From assembly GCA_025454915.1 (NCBI GenBank), contig JALONN010000015.1:1-64000 (forward strand): a stretch of DNA of 64,000 nucleotides, given 5' to 3'. The translations under genes and the position numbers were made by a program. Below are positions 26,601-35,523 of this stretch, in pieces; position 1 is the first letter of the stretch; the number at the start of each line of letters is the position of its first letter. Under the pieces are notes generated by a model that made no database searches, was not told where the DNA came from, and worked only from the letters and a program-made list of their open reading frames with translations. Origin of the DNA: Raineya sp. (GTDB taxonomy: Bacteria > Bacteroidota > Bacteroidia > Cytophagales > Thermonemataceae).

Positions 26601-28836
26601 TTTACAATTCAATAGTTTATCACAACTTTGTAAAAGTTGTAATATTTTTGCCAATTTTATTACCATTTGGACTAAACACCTCTCTTATACAGAAAAGCTT
26701 AACGATTTAGGCTTTCAGGCAGGGATTGATTCTGGAGAACTCCAGTTTGCAGGCTTTTTATTGGTACATAAAACAATTAACCCTTTCCTTCAAGGAAGAA
26801 ATTTGGAAATTATCAATCAACAGGTTATAGAGTATATCAGATTTGCTCAAAAAACAAATAATAAAGCTGCCTTTGATGCTTTATCTGCTATAAAAGTAGT
26901 GTTTGATAATCTTACTGGTCATACAAATCATATCCATCATTTTTCCAATGAACTCTTTGACCAAGCTAAAGTAGAAGAAATGAAACAAAAGCAAGAATTC
27001 CTTGCTTTAGCAACCTTTTTACCTCTACAAGGTCTTGTTTATTATATTTATGAAGATTACTCGAAAGCAAAGCAAGTATTTGAAGAAGCTTCTGCATATA
27101 TTTTTGTTCAAACAGGAACGTTTTTTAATATAGAGTACAGTTTCTTCTATTCTTTAACTTTGCTCAAAACTCTTGAAAGAGCAAACGCAGAAGAACAAAC
27201 TGCTATTTTTGAGCAAATAGAAAACAACCAGAAACAGATGAAAAATTGGGCGGATAGTTGTCCTGAGAACTATTTACACAAATATTTGTTGGTGGAAGCA
27301 GAACTTGCTCACATTAAAGGTGATACTCTAGCAGCTATCAATTTGTATGATGAAGCTATTAAAGGTGCTGAAGAAAATGAATTTGCTTATAATGAGGCTA
27401 TTGCTAATGAACTTGCGGCTAAATTCTGGTTATCTCTTGAAAAATTAGATTTTGCAAAATTATACATAAAAAAAGCATATTACCTATATGATCAGTGGGG
27501 AGCTAAAAGAAAAAAAGAACTATTATCTCAAAAATATGCCTATTTTTTAACAGATGAAATCACCAAGAATTCTTTATTTACAGAACTAACTACCACTGCT
27601 ACTACCAACTCTGGCAATGCATCAAATATCATAGATTTAAATAGCATACTTAAAGCATCTCAGGCTATTTCAAAAGAAATTGTATTAGAGAACCTTTTAA
27701 AAAATATGCTTAAAATTGTTATAGAAAATGCTGGAGCAGAAAAAGGTTTTTTAATAGATTATGAATTAGGAGAACTTAAAGTACTGGTAAAAGGGACTAC
27801 GGATTCTCAACAAATAGAAAATAAACTTTCTATTAATAAATATCAGCAAAGCTTGCCTCTTTCTATTATCAATTATGTAGCCCGAACACGCAAAAATGTC
27901 GTAATTAAGAATGCAACAGAAGATTTACTCTATAATCATGACTCATATATTCAAAAATCTAAACCTAAGTCTGTGCTTTGTTTTCCTGTAATACGAAAAG
28001 GAGAATTGAGCTGTGTCATATATTTAGAAAATAATTTGGTTTCAGGAATTTTTACAGATAGCAGAATAGCTATTTTGGATATTTTATCATCACAAATTGC
28101 TATTTCTATTGAAAATGCTTTGTTGTACGAAAATCTTGAAAATAAAATTAAAGAACTTACTGTTGCAAACAAAGAGTTAGATTTATTCATTTATCGAGCA
28201 TCTCACGACCTTAAAGGACCTATTGCCAGTTTATTAGGACTCTCTGAAATAGCTCAACAAGACGTGAAAGATGAAGAAGCAAAAGGTTATTTTGATATGC
28301 TTCGAAGAACAGCCAAAAATATGAATAAAACATTGGAAAAGCTCTTAGTCATAAATCTTATTAATCAGGAAGAGGAAAAAAGTGAAATTAATTTTATAAA
28401 TATTCAAAAAGCTATTGAGTCCAAATTTCATCATATTGCTTCTGTCAATAGTGTTCATCTGTATTTTGATATAGAACAAAACTTATCTTTGTATAGCTAT
28501 GCACATCTTATAGGTATAGTAATTGAAAACCTAATTGAAAATGGAATAGTTTTTAGAATGTTGCATCATAGCCAACATGAACAATATGTACACACACGCA
28601 TATTTTCACAAAATAAAAATATCATAATTGAAGTTGAAGATAATGGAACAGGTATCCATCCAGAACAACTACCTAAAATATTTGAAATGTTCCATCGTGG
28701 TTCGGAGTTATCTAATGGAAATGGATTAGGCTTATACCTTGTTGATAAAATTATTAAACGAATAGGAGGGCATATCAACGTCACTACAACGTTTGGAACA
28801 GGTTCTACATTTATGATTCAGATACCTTTTTTATAA
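23674..28836 (+). CDS. Trifunctional Ser/Thr kinase / AAA ATPase / GAF / sensor histidine kinase
   Basis: The 1720-residue protein combines an N-terminal protein kinase domain (1-275; K34 in IVIKVLKSE, HKDLNSNN with D126, DFG at D145), an AAA-type ATPase (Walker A GGYSGVGKTAL with K335, Walker B VFLDDLQWAD), a long helical TPR-like region (about 640-1300), a GAF domain (about 1325-1490) and a histidine kinase core (H1511 in ASHDLKGP, N-box ENLIENGIVF, DNGTGIHPEQLP, NGLGLYLVDKII). The same order occurs in large multi-sensor kinases of cyanobacteria and gliding Bacteroidota. There is no receiver domain or transmembrane segment, so it is likely cytosolic and signals to a separate regulator. It is transcribed divergently from the decarboxylase/GNAT cluster. 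Confidence 0.93.
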   Translation: MQDIPKDAKLIANTVNSQIYYIESGEYQLPIVIKVLKSEFPSSKQIVQLKNELDYTTKIDISGIRKGYKHIKINNRHALLLEYFDGHSVKEAIKQKIFDLRSFLEMAIVITEVLGEIHQKNIIHKDLNSNNILIDMAKKSVRIIDFGMAVNMDLKNQKLENPETLEGTLAYISPEQTGRMNRVVDYRSDLYSLGVTFYEIVTGHLPFESQDATELVHSHLAKTPLAPHLSENPSFSIPIVISNIILKLLEKNAENRYQSAQGLKKDLENCLEQLKKYDKITAVGIGENDYSGRFQINQYLYGRNKEKQLLMQSFENVTKGNNEIVMVGGYSGVGKTALIHEVHKPITEKKGYFISGKFEQLQKNIPYSAINHAFTELADILLTESQEKLMYWKTILNHNLKPNGKVLTDVVPQLELIMGTQPEIEILAPAESQNRFKTVFQKFLNVIASEEHPLIVFLDDLQWADIASFNIIKEVLEDYHQSHLMIIGAYRTNEVDETHPLQQILNNLVKNKNYHHIHLQNLTQENTNQLVADTLKCQIEETIALSEFIFNKTQGNAFFVTHFLKALYENNLLKFDFNKKVWKWDMAEIKKLHLPNNVVEFMAAKIQSLDESTQDVLKLAACIGNKFDLKTLSIIYEKPLIDTFFHLGEAINEGFVIPLEGKLFMLDEEILQAEDFTYKNYEYKFVHDRIQQAVYSLIEDDKKSIFHYKIAKLLYDIFQKEQSNAGLLDITNHFNQGQAHLQSHEVLVLIKLNLESCYLTTQATAFEASLIYINQAFTLFNQYNISNTSLKYQILLQKSELEFLNGNLEQSLELSNQLLNLATNNLDKASIYNRLILHITMKGDYQTATEYGIKALQLLDIPFSLEQIEPQIGAEVHEINILLGDKTIDSLLELPELKDAKSKLAIAVLMNMQTSAYYTDKTLWTLLNVKAVLLSIRNGNTQESASAYFGYGVVLCAVMGNYQAGYQFGKLAYDLSLQFNSLSQLCKSCNIFANFITIWTKHLSYTEKLNDLGFQAGIDSGELQFAGFLLVHKTINPFLQGRNLEIINQQVIEYIRFAQKTNNKAAFDALSAIKVVFDNLTGHTNHIHHFSNELFDQAKVEEMKQKQEFLALATFLPLQGLVYYIYEDYSKAKQVFEEASAYIFVQTGTFFNIEYSFFYSLTLLKTLERANAEEQTAIFEQIENNQKQMKNWADSCPENYLHKYLLVEAELAHIKGDTLAAINLYDEAIKGAEENEFAYNEAIANELAAKFWLSLEKLDFAKLYIKKAYYLYDQWGAKRKKELLSQKYAYFLTDEITKNSLFTELTTTATTNSGNASNIIDLNSILKASQAISKEIVLENLLKNMLKIVIENAGAEKGFLIDYELGELKVLVKGTTDSQQIENKLSINKYQQSLPLSIINYVARTRKNVVIKNATEDLLYNHDSYIQKSKPKSVLCFPVIRKGELSCVIYLENNLVSGIFTDSRIAILDILSSQIAISIENALLYENLENKIKELTVANKELDLFIYRASHDLKGPIASLLGLSEIAQQDVKDEEAKGYFDMLRRTAKNMNKTLEKLLVINLINQEEEKSEINFINIQKAIESKFHHIASVNSVHLYFDIEQNLSLYSYAHLIGIVIENLIENGIVFRMLHHSQHEQYVHTRIFSQNKNIIIEVEDNGTGIHPEQLPKIFEMFHRGSELSNGNGLGLYLVDKIIKRIGGHINVTTTFGTGSTFMIQIPFL

Positions 28837-28914
28837 CAAAACCATAATGCTCCGAAAGCTATGTGAACCAAATCAATCTTCATTGCTCACTTATAACTTT
28901 AAGTTGTGTAATTA

Positions 28915-28943
28915 TAAAAAAACCTCCTAAAACTCAGGAGGTT
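28915..28943 (-). terminator. Intrinsic terminator of the rpmG-DUF4295 operon
   Basis: On the minus strand AACCTCCT pairs with AGGAGGTT around a 7-nt loop and is followed by a run of U (bases 28920 down to 28914). It starts 23 bases after the DUF4295 stop. Confidence 0.88.
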
Positions 28944-28966
28944 CAATTTTTTGCATCAAGAAGGAA

Positions 28967-29122
28967 TTATTTAAGCACTTCTTTCACCTGATCAACAGGA
29001 ATCATTTCTTCTTTGAAGACATATGAACCTGTTTTATCTGATTTTACTGCTCTAATAACCTTAGCAAACGCTTTTGCATTAGGGTCTTCTTTCTTTAAGG
29101 TTGCAACAACTTTCTTTGCCAT
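28967..29122 (-). CDS. DUF4295 family small protein
   Basis: A 51-residue ORF (MAKKVVATLKKEDPNAKAF, then a Lys-rich stretch ending VDQVKEVLK) runs from ATG 29122 to TAA 28967. Small basic DUF4295 proteins are confined to Bacteroidota and are encoded directly after rpmG, as here (20 bp gap). The context implies a ribosome-associated role, but none is proven to my knowledge. Confidence 0.88.
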   Translation of the reverse strand: MAKKVVATLKKEDPNAKAFAKVIRAVKSDKTGSYVFKEEMIPVDQVKEVLK

Positions 29123-29142
29123 TGGAGTAGAATTTTAGAAAA

Positions 29143-29328
29143 TTACTTAATTTCTTTGTGAACGGTATATTTTTTTAGAATGGGGTTGTATTTCTTCAAC
29201 TCCAAACGAGCCGTTGTGTTTTTCTTATTCTTGGTTGTGATATAACGAGACATTCCAGCCATACCAGAAGTTTTATGCTCTGTACACTCCAAGATAACCT
29301 GTACTCTGGTTTCTTTCTTCTTTGCCAT
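29143..29328 (-). CDS. rpmG: 50S ribosomal protein bL33
   Basis: The 61-residue basic protein reads MAKKKETRVQVILECTEH, with RYITTKNKKNTTARLELKKY and NPILKKYTVHKEIK typical of bL33. A single Cys (C15) is kept rather than the four-Cys zinc form. A well-spaced Bacteroidota promoter lies upstream, so rpmG starts this operon. In many Bacteroidota rpmB (bL28) comes first; it is absent here. Confidence 0.96.
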   Translation of the reverse strand: MAKKKETRVQVILECTEHKTSGMAGMSRYITTKNKKNTTARLELKKYNPILKKYTVHKEIK

Positions 29329-29376
29329 TTTTTCTTATATGTTTTATGTAATAAACCTATTTTTAGTAAAGAGTTG

Positions 29377-29406
29377 CAAATATACAAAAAAACATATTAT
29401 CACAAA
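29377..29406 (-). promoter_or_regulatory. Promoter of rpmG-DUF4295
   Basis: On the minus strand TTTG (29406-29403), an 18-bp spacer and TATATTTG (29384-29377) match the Bacteroidota consensus TTTG-N17-23-TAnnTTTG. It overlaps the region upstream of the divergent SpoIIE-type gene. Confidence 0.8.
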
Positions 29407-29447
29407 CATTTTCAGACAATTATTTTTTTTAATCTCAATCTAAATTC

Positions 29448-29455
29448 TAAATTTG
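29448..29455 (+). promoter_or_regulatory. Candidate -7 promoter element before the TPR/SpoIIE gene
   Basis: TAAATTTG fits TAnnTTTG and lies 22 bp before the ATG at 29478. No clear -33 TTTG at the right distance, and the 5' UTR would be very short (about 15 bases). Confidence 0.4.
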
Positions 29456-29477
29456 TAGTTCATATCAGATATTGTGT

Positions 29478-31460
29478 ATGAAGTTTTTATATCTCTACTT
29501 TATTTTATTTATATATTCTGTAACGATTCAAATGAGCTGGGGGCAAACCAGAAAGATAGACAGCTTACAGAATGTTCTTACACAGAATATATCTGATTCC
29601 ACAAAGGTCAATGTGTTCAATCAGCTTTCATTTGCTCTTAGAAATAATGACATCAAAAAAGCACTACAATATGCTAAAGATGCTAACTCGTTGGCTCGAA
29701 AAATTAATTATAAAAATGGTCTGGCGGAAAGTTATGGCTATATGGGATTATTATATTACAGAGAAGGGGAGCATGCATTATCTGTAGAATCTCACTTAAA
29801 ATCATTACGCTTATATGAACAATTAGGAAATAAACGATTTATTGCTTTTAGATATAACGACTTAGGGAATGTTTATGTAGAACAAGAATTTTATGATAAG
29901 GCGAGAGCATATTTTAATTTATCACTAGCAATTAAAGATGAAATCAAAGATGAAGATGGTGTGGTAACCACCATGAAAAACATAGCAAATCTATATATTC
30001 ATCAACGAAACTATTCTAAGGCTTTAGAAATATCATTGAGGACATTACCCAAAGCTGAGAGACTCAAAAATGAAAGAAATATATCTGACCTACTAGGTTT
30101 TATAGCAGAAAGCTATTTGCATCAAGATAGCTTGGATAAAGCTATGCAATATTATGATAAAGTCTATGCCTTGCGTATCAAACAAAACGATGAATACACT
30201 TTACCCAGAGTGCTCAATGGCATCGCAAGAGTACATCATAAAAGAAAAAACTTGGATAAAGCTCTAAAAATCTATGAAGAAGCTATTGATATTGCAAAGA
30301 AAAACAATATAAAAGTGGCTATTAGGAGAGCTTATGAGTATATGTCTGAACTCTATGAGCAAAAGAATGACTATGTCAATGCTTTTAAATATGAAAAACT
30401 TGCCAATACTTACCGAGATTCTTTATACAATCAAAAATCAAATGATAAAATAGCTGTTTCTCAAGCCATCTTTGATGATGAGAAAGAACAGGTAGAACGA
30501 ACCAAACAACAAGAATTAAAAGACACACAAATTAAAAGGAGAGAAGATGTTATTTTGGCATCTTCAATAGTGGCGATTTTACTGGCTGTATTGACCTTGC
30601 TATTGTGGAAAAATAATCAAGAGAAAGCAAAAAATAATAAACTCTTGATGGAACAAAAACAAGAAATTGAAAATCAAAATAGAAATACAAAAGCAAGTAT
30701 TTTATATGCTCAACGAATACAGCAGGCTATTTTACCACAAGAAAAAGACTATCTTGATTATTTTAAAGATAGCTTCTTATTATACAAACCTAAAGATATT
30801 GTAAGTGGCGATTTTCATTGGGTTTATGCTATTAATAACCCCAAATCCATGTACTATGGACAGATAATAGTGGCAGTGGCAGATTGCACTGGACATGGTG
30901 TTCCAGGTGGATTTATGAGTATGATAGGTAATGACTTATTAGATAAAATTATTATAGAGAGAGAAATATATGAACCAGGTGCAATTTTAGAGGTCTTAAA
31001 CATATCATTGAATGATGTACTCAACAAAGAAAAAACATCTAATATGGATGGTATGGAAATCGCTATCTGTAGAGTTTCTCCTCATGAAAGAAAAATTAGT
31101 TATGCAGGCTCTATGATTTCACTATTTGTATGGGATGGTGAATTGCAAGAATACAAAGCCGATAAATATTATTTAGGTGGAAAACACAGAGATTGGATAG
31201 AAATCCCTGAATTTCAAACACAAGAAATTCAAATAAAATCTTCTGAATCAATGTTGTACATGGCTACTGACGGTTTTCAGGACCAATTGGGTGGAGAAAA
31301 ATATAAAAAACTTAGTTCTAAACGATTTAAAGGTTTGTTAGAACAAATTCAAAATGTAGAAGTGTCAGAACAAAAGAAACAATTAGACCAATATTTTGAA
31401 GCATGGCAACTGAGATACCCACAAACAGATGATGTTTTAGTCTTAGGCTTAAAAATTTGA
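29478..31460 (+). CDS. TPR-containing SpoIIE/PP2C-type protein phosphatase
   Basis: The ATG at 29478 gives 660 residues with a signal peptide (to SWGQT), about six TPR units (35-320), a coiled stretch, one transmembrane helix (about 357-377, ASSIVAILLAVLTLLLW), another coiled coil and a cytoplasmic SpoIIE phosphatase domain (about 410-660). Metal-binding motifs GDFHW, VADCTGHGVPGGFMSM, and MATDGFQDQ are intact. Periplasmic TPRs probably sense a partner and control dephosphorylation inside. SiaA-type phosphatases work with SiaB/SiaC; a SiaB-SiaC pair is encoded at 45-46 kb, so this could be its partner, but so could other SpoIIE proteins elsewhere. Confidence 0.9.
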   Translation: MKFLYLYFILFIYSVTIQMSWGQTRKIDSLQNVLTQNISDSTKVNVFNQLSFALRNNDIKKALQYAKDANSLARKINYKNGLAESYGYMGLLYYREGEHALSVESHLKSLRLYEQLGNKRFIAFRYNDLGNVYVEQEFYDKARAYFNLSLAIKDEIKDEDGVVTTMKNIANLYIHQRNYSKALEISLRTLPKAERLKNERNISDLLGFIAESYLHQDSLDKAMQYYDKVYALRIKQNDEYTLPRVLNGIARVHHKRKNLDKALKIYEEAIDIAKKNNIKVAIRRAYEYMSELYEQKNDYVNAFKYEKLANTYRDSLYNQKSNDKIAVSQAIFDDEKEQVERTKQQELKDTQIKRREDVILASSIVAILLAVLTLLLWKNNQEKAKNNKLLMEQKQEIENQNRNTKASILYAQRIQQAILPQEKDYLDYFKDSFLLYKPKDIVSGDFHWVYAINNPKSMYYGQIIVAVADCTGHGVPGGFMSMIGNDLLDKIIIEREIYEPGAILEVLNISLNDVLNKEKTSNMDGMEIAICRVSPHERKISYAGSMISLFVWDGELQEYKADKYYLGGKHRDWIEIPEFQTQEIQIKSSESMLYMATDGFQDQLGGEKYKKLSSKRFKGLLEQIQNVEVSEQKKQLDQYFEAWQLRYPQTDDVLVLGLKI

Positions 31461-31566
31461 TTTTTAAGCCTTTTTTGTATGTTTTATTAAAGAAAAAGAA
31501 AAAATATAAAATATTTTTATGGAAAAAGAGAATGATATTCATCTAATCTGTAAAACAATCACAAAA

Positions 31567-33195
31567 ATGAAAAAGGTATTTATATTCTTGACAGCCATTT
31601 GGGGCTATAGTGCTAATGCTCAACAAATAATAGAAAAAAATGTTAGCTCTAAAATAAAACAAGTAAGAGTTTTTCTTACACAGGCAGAAATTAACAATGT
31701 AGCTCAAGTAAGTGTTGGAGCAGGTACAAGTACTTTAGTATTTGAAGAGTTACCAGCAAAACTTCAACAGCAAAGCTTACAGGTAAATGCAAAAGGTGCT
31801 ATTACCATAATGGCAGTAAAACATCGCATTAATTATTTAAAAAGTCAGGCTAAGACAGACAAAATCAAGAAACTGGAACAAGATTTAGAAACTCTTCAAG
31901 ATGCATTGAATAGTTTGCAGGTTCAAAAAAAGATTTATCAGGAAGAAGAAGCCATGATTTTAGCTAATAAACAAGTAGGAGGAGACCAAACAGGCGTTTC
32001 AGCTCAAAAATTAAAAGAAATAGCTGATTTTTACAGACAAAGACTTGGAGAAGTAAATCAAAAGGTTTTAGAACTAAATAAGCAAATCAAACAAAATCAA
32101 GAAAAAGAACAGCAAACTCGCAGGCAAATTAATGAAGAAAATGCCCAAGCTAATAAACCTAGTAGCGAGGTACTTGTAACTGTAAAAGCTGATGCCCCTG
32201 TTACAGCAAATTTTGAACTTTCTTATATCGTTCCTGATGCAGGATGGCAACCCATTTATGATATTAGAAGTAAAGATACAAAAAGCTCAGCTCAATTGAT
32301 GTATAGAGCTAATGTATACCAAAACACAGGTTTAGATTGGAATAATGTCCAAATCTCTCTTTCTTCAGGGAACCCTTCGGTAGGTGGTAATAAACCTGAA
32401 CTAGTTGTTTGGTATGTAAGTCAGTTTGTAGGAGCAAGCTATGGATATTCTAATATGCGTAGTGCTGATGCTCGAAGAACAGAAGCTGTTGCTCAAAGAG
32501 CTATTAAACCAGTAGATGTGGAGAGAGGTATAGAATTAGAAGATAAGCCTTCAGAGACAATCGCTGATTTTACAACAGTACAAGAAAATACCCTTGCTAC
32601 AGAATTTGAAATAGCCTTGCCCTATACAATCCCATCAGATGGTAAGCCTCAATTGGTAGATGTTCAGAAATTTGACATGACGACTATTTATAGTTATGGT
32701 TCTGCTCCAAAATTAGACAGAGATGCATTCTTGACAGCTCGTTTGGTAGATTGGGAAAAATATAACTTAGTTTCAGGTAAAGCAAATGTATATTTTGAGG
32801 GAGCCTTTGTCGGAGAAACTTATTTGAATGCGAGAAATACAAAAGATACATTAGTGGTATCGTTGGGTAGAGATAAAAAAGTAATTATAGAGCGTGAACA
32901 AATCAAAGATTTAACAACCAAGAAAAAATTAAGTTCACATATTAAAGAAGAGTTTGCTTTCGAAATACGTATTCGTAATACTAAAAAAGAAAAAATAGTG
33001 ATTCGTTTGGAAGATCAAATACCTATCTCCAACAATAGTAAAATAGAAGTAGAACTTTTAGAGGCTACAGGAGCAAAAGCAGACCCAGTGAGTGGAAAAT
33101 TAACATGGAAACTAGAAGTAAACCCTTCTGAAACCAAAACACTCAAACTAAGATATAGCATCCGTTATCCAAAAGATATGCAAGTTACATATTAG
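31567..33195 (+). CDS. MuiA-like / DUF4139 domain protein, secreted
   Basis: The ATG at 31567 (542 residues) yields a proper signal peptide (MKKVFIFLTAIWGYSANAQ); the upstream 16 codons of open frame are rejected. An N-terminal DUF4140 region (about 25-120, QVRVFLTQAEI), a coiled coil (about 95-205) and a C-terminal DUF4139 beta domain (about 210-540, YIVPDAGWQPIYDIR, LDWNNVQISLSSGNP, LRYSIRYPK) match the mucoidy inhibitor A family. The biochemical role of this family is unknown. It lies alone between a phosphatase and a terminator. Confidence 0.88.
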   Translation: MKKVFIFLTAIWGYSANAQQIIEKNVSSKIKQVRVFLTQAEINNVAQVSVGAGTSTLVFEELPAKLQQQSLQVNAKGAITIMAVKHRINYLKSQAKTDKIKKLEQDLETLQDALNSLQVQKKIYQEEEAMILANKQVGGDQTGVSAQKLKEIADFYRQRLGEVNQKVLELNKQIKQNQEKEQQTRRQINEENAQANKPSSEVLVTVKADAPVTANFELSYIVPDAGWQPIYDIRSKDTKSSAQLMYRANVYQNTGLDWNNVQISLSSGNPSVGGNKPELVVWYVSQFVGASYGYSNMRSADARRTEAVAQRAIKPVDVERGIELEDKPSETIADFTTVQENTLATEFEIALPYTIPSDGKPQLVDVQKFDMTTIYSYGSAPKLDRDAFLTARLVDWEKYNLVSGKANVYFEGAFVGETYLNARNTKDTLVVSLGRDKKVIIEREQIKDLTTKKKLSSHIKEEFAFEIRIRNTKKEKIVIRLEDQIPISNNSKIEVELLEATGAKADPVSGKLTWKLEVNPSETKTLKLRYSIRYPKDMQVTY

Positions 33196-33215
33196 TTTAA
33201 GCAAAAGAACACCTA

Positions 33216-33249
33216 AAAAAAAGTGCTACTGTTTCGGTAGCACTTTTTT
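33216..33249. terminator. Bidirectional intrinsic terminator
   Basis: AAAAAGTGCTAC pairs with GTAGCACTTTTT around TGTTTCG, with A- and T-runs on both sides, between the convergent MuiA-like and outer membrane protein genes. Confidence 0.9.
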
Positions 33250-33273
33250 CTTGGAGTATGTTATACAAAAAGA

Positions 33274-34539
33274 TTAATCAATTTTAGGACGATAAAACCA
33301 AAGAACATCACTAATAGAAACACCTAATTTAGCTTCTATAAATCTTTCTTGAATATTGTTATTAGAAATACTGCCTCTTTTTCCTGCTGTTGCACCTATG
33401 TGTACATAGGTGAGTTTTCCCTGCCCACCAGAAAAAGCTAAAGATGTTCCTATACTAACATTAGTTTCATTTACATTTTTTCCATTAATTTTTAAAATAC
33501 TAGGGGTATGATTTACTCCAAAGCGATAGGTACTTCTTTGCCAAAAATTATTAGAACGATGATCAGGAGTCCATTCTGTTCCTAAAGCCATTTGGAAACG
33601 ATTGGTAAGTTCAGGTTCTGATACATCAAAAGACTTGTAAGAACTCCAATTTTGTGTAGAAATTTCAGCACTAATTACAAATTTATTAATGTACTCATAA
33701 GAAATACCAGCTTTTATACGAGATGGTAAGAAAGTTTTCCCTTTAACTGTAACAAGAGTATCAATGAATGTTGGAAGTACTCCTCCAGAAAAAACATCTC
33801 TTTTCTCAAAACCTTCAAAACGACGAGTTTTAGCATTCGAAGCCAAATCGTATACCAATCCTATATTTAGGAATTTTCTATCTTTTTCAAGATGATAACG
33901 ATATGCAATGGCAGGAGTAAATGTAATTTGATTGATATTGTTTCTTCGAGAGTAAGCAATTCTACTATTCTGACCAGCTGCAATAAGCTCACTTACAGAT
34001 TCTTGAGTAAGATTTCCAAATAAGTAAGAGAATTTTAAACCAACACTTAGGTCTTTGGTAATGCTAATTCCATTGGATAAAAATAAATTGTTCAATCCTC
34101 CTTCTCCTCTGTATGTGTAGTAAGCAAAAAAATCTGAGTTTTCTACTCTATTTGCATTTTCAATCAGATAGTCTATATTACTATAAGGTTTTAAGCCAAT
34201 TGCTGTTGTCCATTTTTTATTTATAGGTAAAGCCAAAGCGACAGTATTGATATTGCCTGTTGTGAAATCTTGAAAGCTCTGACTTGATTTTAACTGTTGA
34301 AATCGAAGATTATAACTTGCGTCAAAAGTTACACTTGTATTTCTAACAAGTAGAGCGGGATTTATTAAATTTACATAATATCCTCCACCTGAACTAACAC
34401 CTGTACTTCCGTTGAGCTGTTGAGCAATGTTACCATCACTAGACAAAGAACCCAAACCAAACCCCGTAAATGGTGAATTTTGGGCTTTTGTATAGAAGCA
34501 AGCAATCCATAATAAAAATATAAAAGATGAAATTTTCAT
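33274..34539 (-). CDS. Outer membrane beta-barrel protein, uncharacterised
   Basis: The ATG at 34539 gives 421 residues with a signal peptide (MKISSFIFLLWIACFYTKA). The mature part is rich in aromatic beta-strands and Gly-rich turns (SPFTGFGLGSLSSDG, SSGGGYYVNLINPALL), the N-terminus of many Bacteroidota PorV/FadL-like barrels. The last residue is not aromatic (YRPKID). No specific function can be assigned. It follows coaX by 24 bp on the same strand, an arrangement common in this phylum, but no mechanistic link is known to me. Confidence 0.78.
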   Translation of the reverse strand: MKISSFIFLLWIACFYTKAQNSPFTGFGLGSLSSDGNIAQQLNGSTGVSSGGGYYVNLINPALLVRNTSVTFDASYNLRFQQLKSSQSFQDFTTGNINTVALALPINKKWTTAIGLKPYSNIDYLIENANRVENSDFFAYYTYRGEGGLNNLFLSNGISITKDLSVGLKFSYLFGNLTQESVSELIAAGQNSRIAYSRRNNINQITFTPAIAYRYHLEKDRKFLNIGLVYDLASNAKTRRFEGFEKRDVFSGGVLPTFIDTLVTVKGKTFLPSRIKAGISYEYINKFVISAEISTQNWSSYKSFDVSEPELTNRFQMALGTEWTPDHRSNNFWQRSTYRFGVNHTPSILKINGKNVNETNVSIGTSLAFSGGQGKLTYVHIGATAGKRGSISNNNIQERFIEAKLGVSISDVLWFYRPKID

Positions 34540-34563
34540 AGAAAACACAGAAATATTAAGGGT

Positions 34564-35286
34564 TTATAGGTTGATATTATATTGTAAAATTTGATTAAGT
34601 CCAAAGAGGACTAATTTTGGAACGGCAAAGGTATTATCTTTTTTGATACTTTCAAAGTAAAGGCTGTCTCCACCACATAAAATTGTTTGTAAATCAGGGT
34701 GCAGTGTTTGATAATATTGTCTGGTACTATATATTTCACCTTTTACACCATTAACAGCACCACTTAGGATAGCTTCTTGTGTTGATGCACCTGTAACCTT
34801 TACATCCTTTTCTGGTTCCCATTCAACCAAAGGCAGTTTTTGTGTAAAATGGTGCATTGCCTTCAAACGCATCCGAACACCTGGAGCTATCATACCACCC
34901 ATAAACTCATTTTCAGCTGTAACAAAGTCATAGGTAATACAAGTACCCAAATCAATGACCAAACAAGATTGATTTGGGAAAAAGCTTTTTGCTCCAATAG
35001 CTGCAGCAAGCCGATCCATTCCTAATGTTTGAGGACTCTTGTACTTGTTTTTAATGGGAATAGGTAATTCTGGAGATAAAATATAAGGCTTAATGGGTAG
35101 TTTTTTTATAAAAATAGATATATCCTCTCTTACAGAGCTTACAATTATACTCTTTACTTGATTTCTTTCTATGAATAGAAGGCTTTCATTTTCTTCTGTG
35201 GTTTCAATGCTATCTATCAAGGTTTTTTCTTTAAATAATGCTACTTTATATCTTGTATTACCAATATCTACAACAGCATTCATCAT
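34564..35286 (-). CDS. coaX: Type III pantothenate kinase
   Basis: The 240-residue protein has the ASKHA phosphate loop VVDIGNTRYKVALF, the PHOSPHATE-2 region CLVIDLGTCITYDFV with the catalytic Asp, GMDRLAAAIGA and GGMIAPGVRMRLKAMH, all CoaX signatures. It phosphorylates pantothenate as the first step to CoA and, unlike type I/II kinases, is insensitive to CoA feedback. Either of two adjacent ATGs could start translation. Confidence 0.95.
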   Translation of the reverse strand: MMNAVVDIGNTRYKVALFKEKTLIDSIETTEENESLLFIERNQVKSIIVSSVREDISIFIKKLPIKPYILSPELPIPIKNKYKSPQTLGMDRLAAAIGAKSFFPNQSCLVIDLGTCITYDFVTAENEFMGGMIAPGVRMRLKAMHHFTQKLPLVEWEPEKDVKVTGASTQEAILSGAVNGVKGEIYSTRQYYQTLHPDLQTILCGGDSLYFESIKKDNTFAVPKLVLFGLNQILQYNINL

Positions 35287-35523
35287 AACAGTTTTATAAG
35301 GAAAAAGTCAAAAATTATGAAAAGAATTAAAACAAACAATAACGTTTAATTCATTATAAAGGTTTGTTTTGATAAAATTTAATTTTAAAATTAAAATATC
35401 AAGCTTATTAAACCTTATGAAAAGAAAATAGTCTAAGTATGATACAACTTTGTCTTGTTGATAGAAGTCTAAACAATAAATATAAAAAGGTCTCGTTTAA
35501 GTAAGAAAAAACATATAAATAAA
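35287..35523. other. Intergenic region between divergent coaX and GLPGLI genes
   Basis: 237 bp, very AT-rich, with an imperfect palindrome near 35375-35395 (AATTTTAAAATT core). It must hold both promoters, but I see no convincing spaced TTTG/TAnnTTTG pair. Confidence 0.4.
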
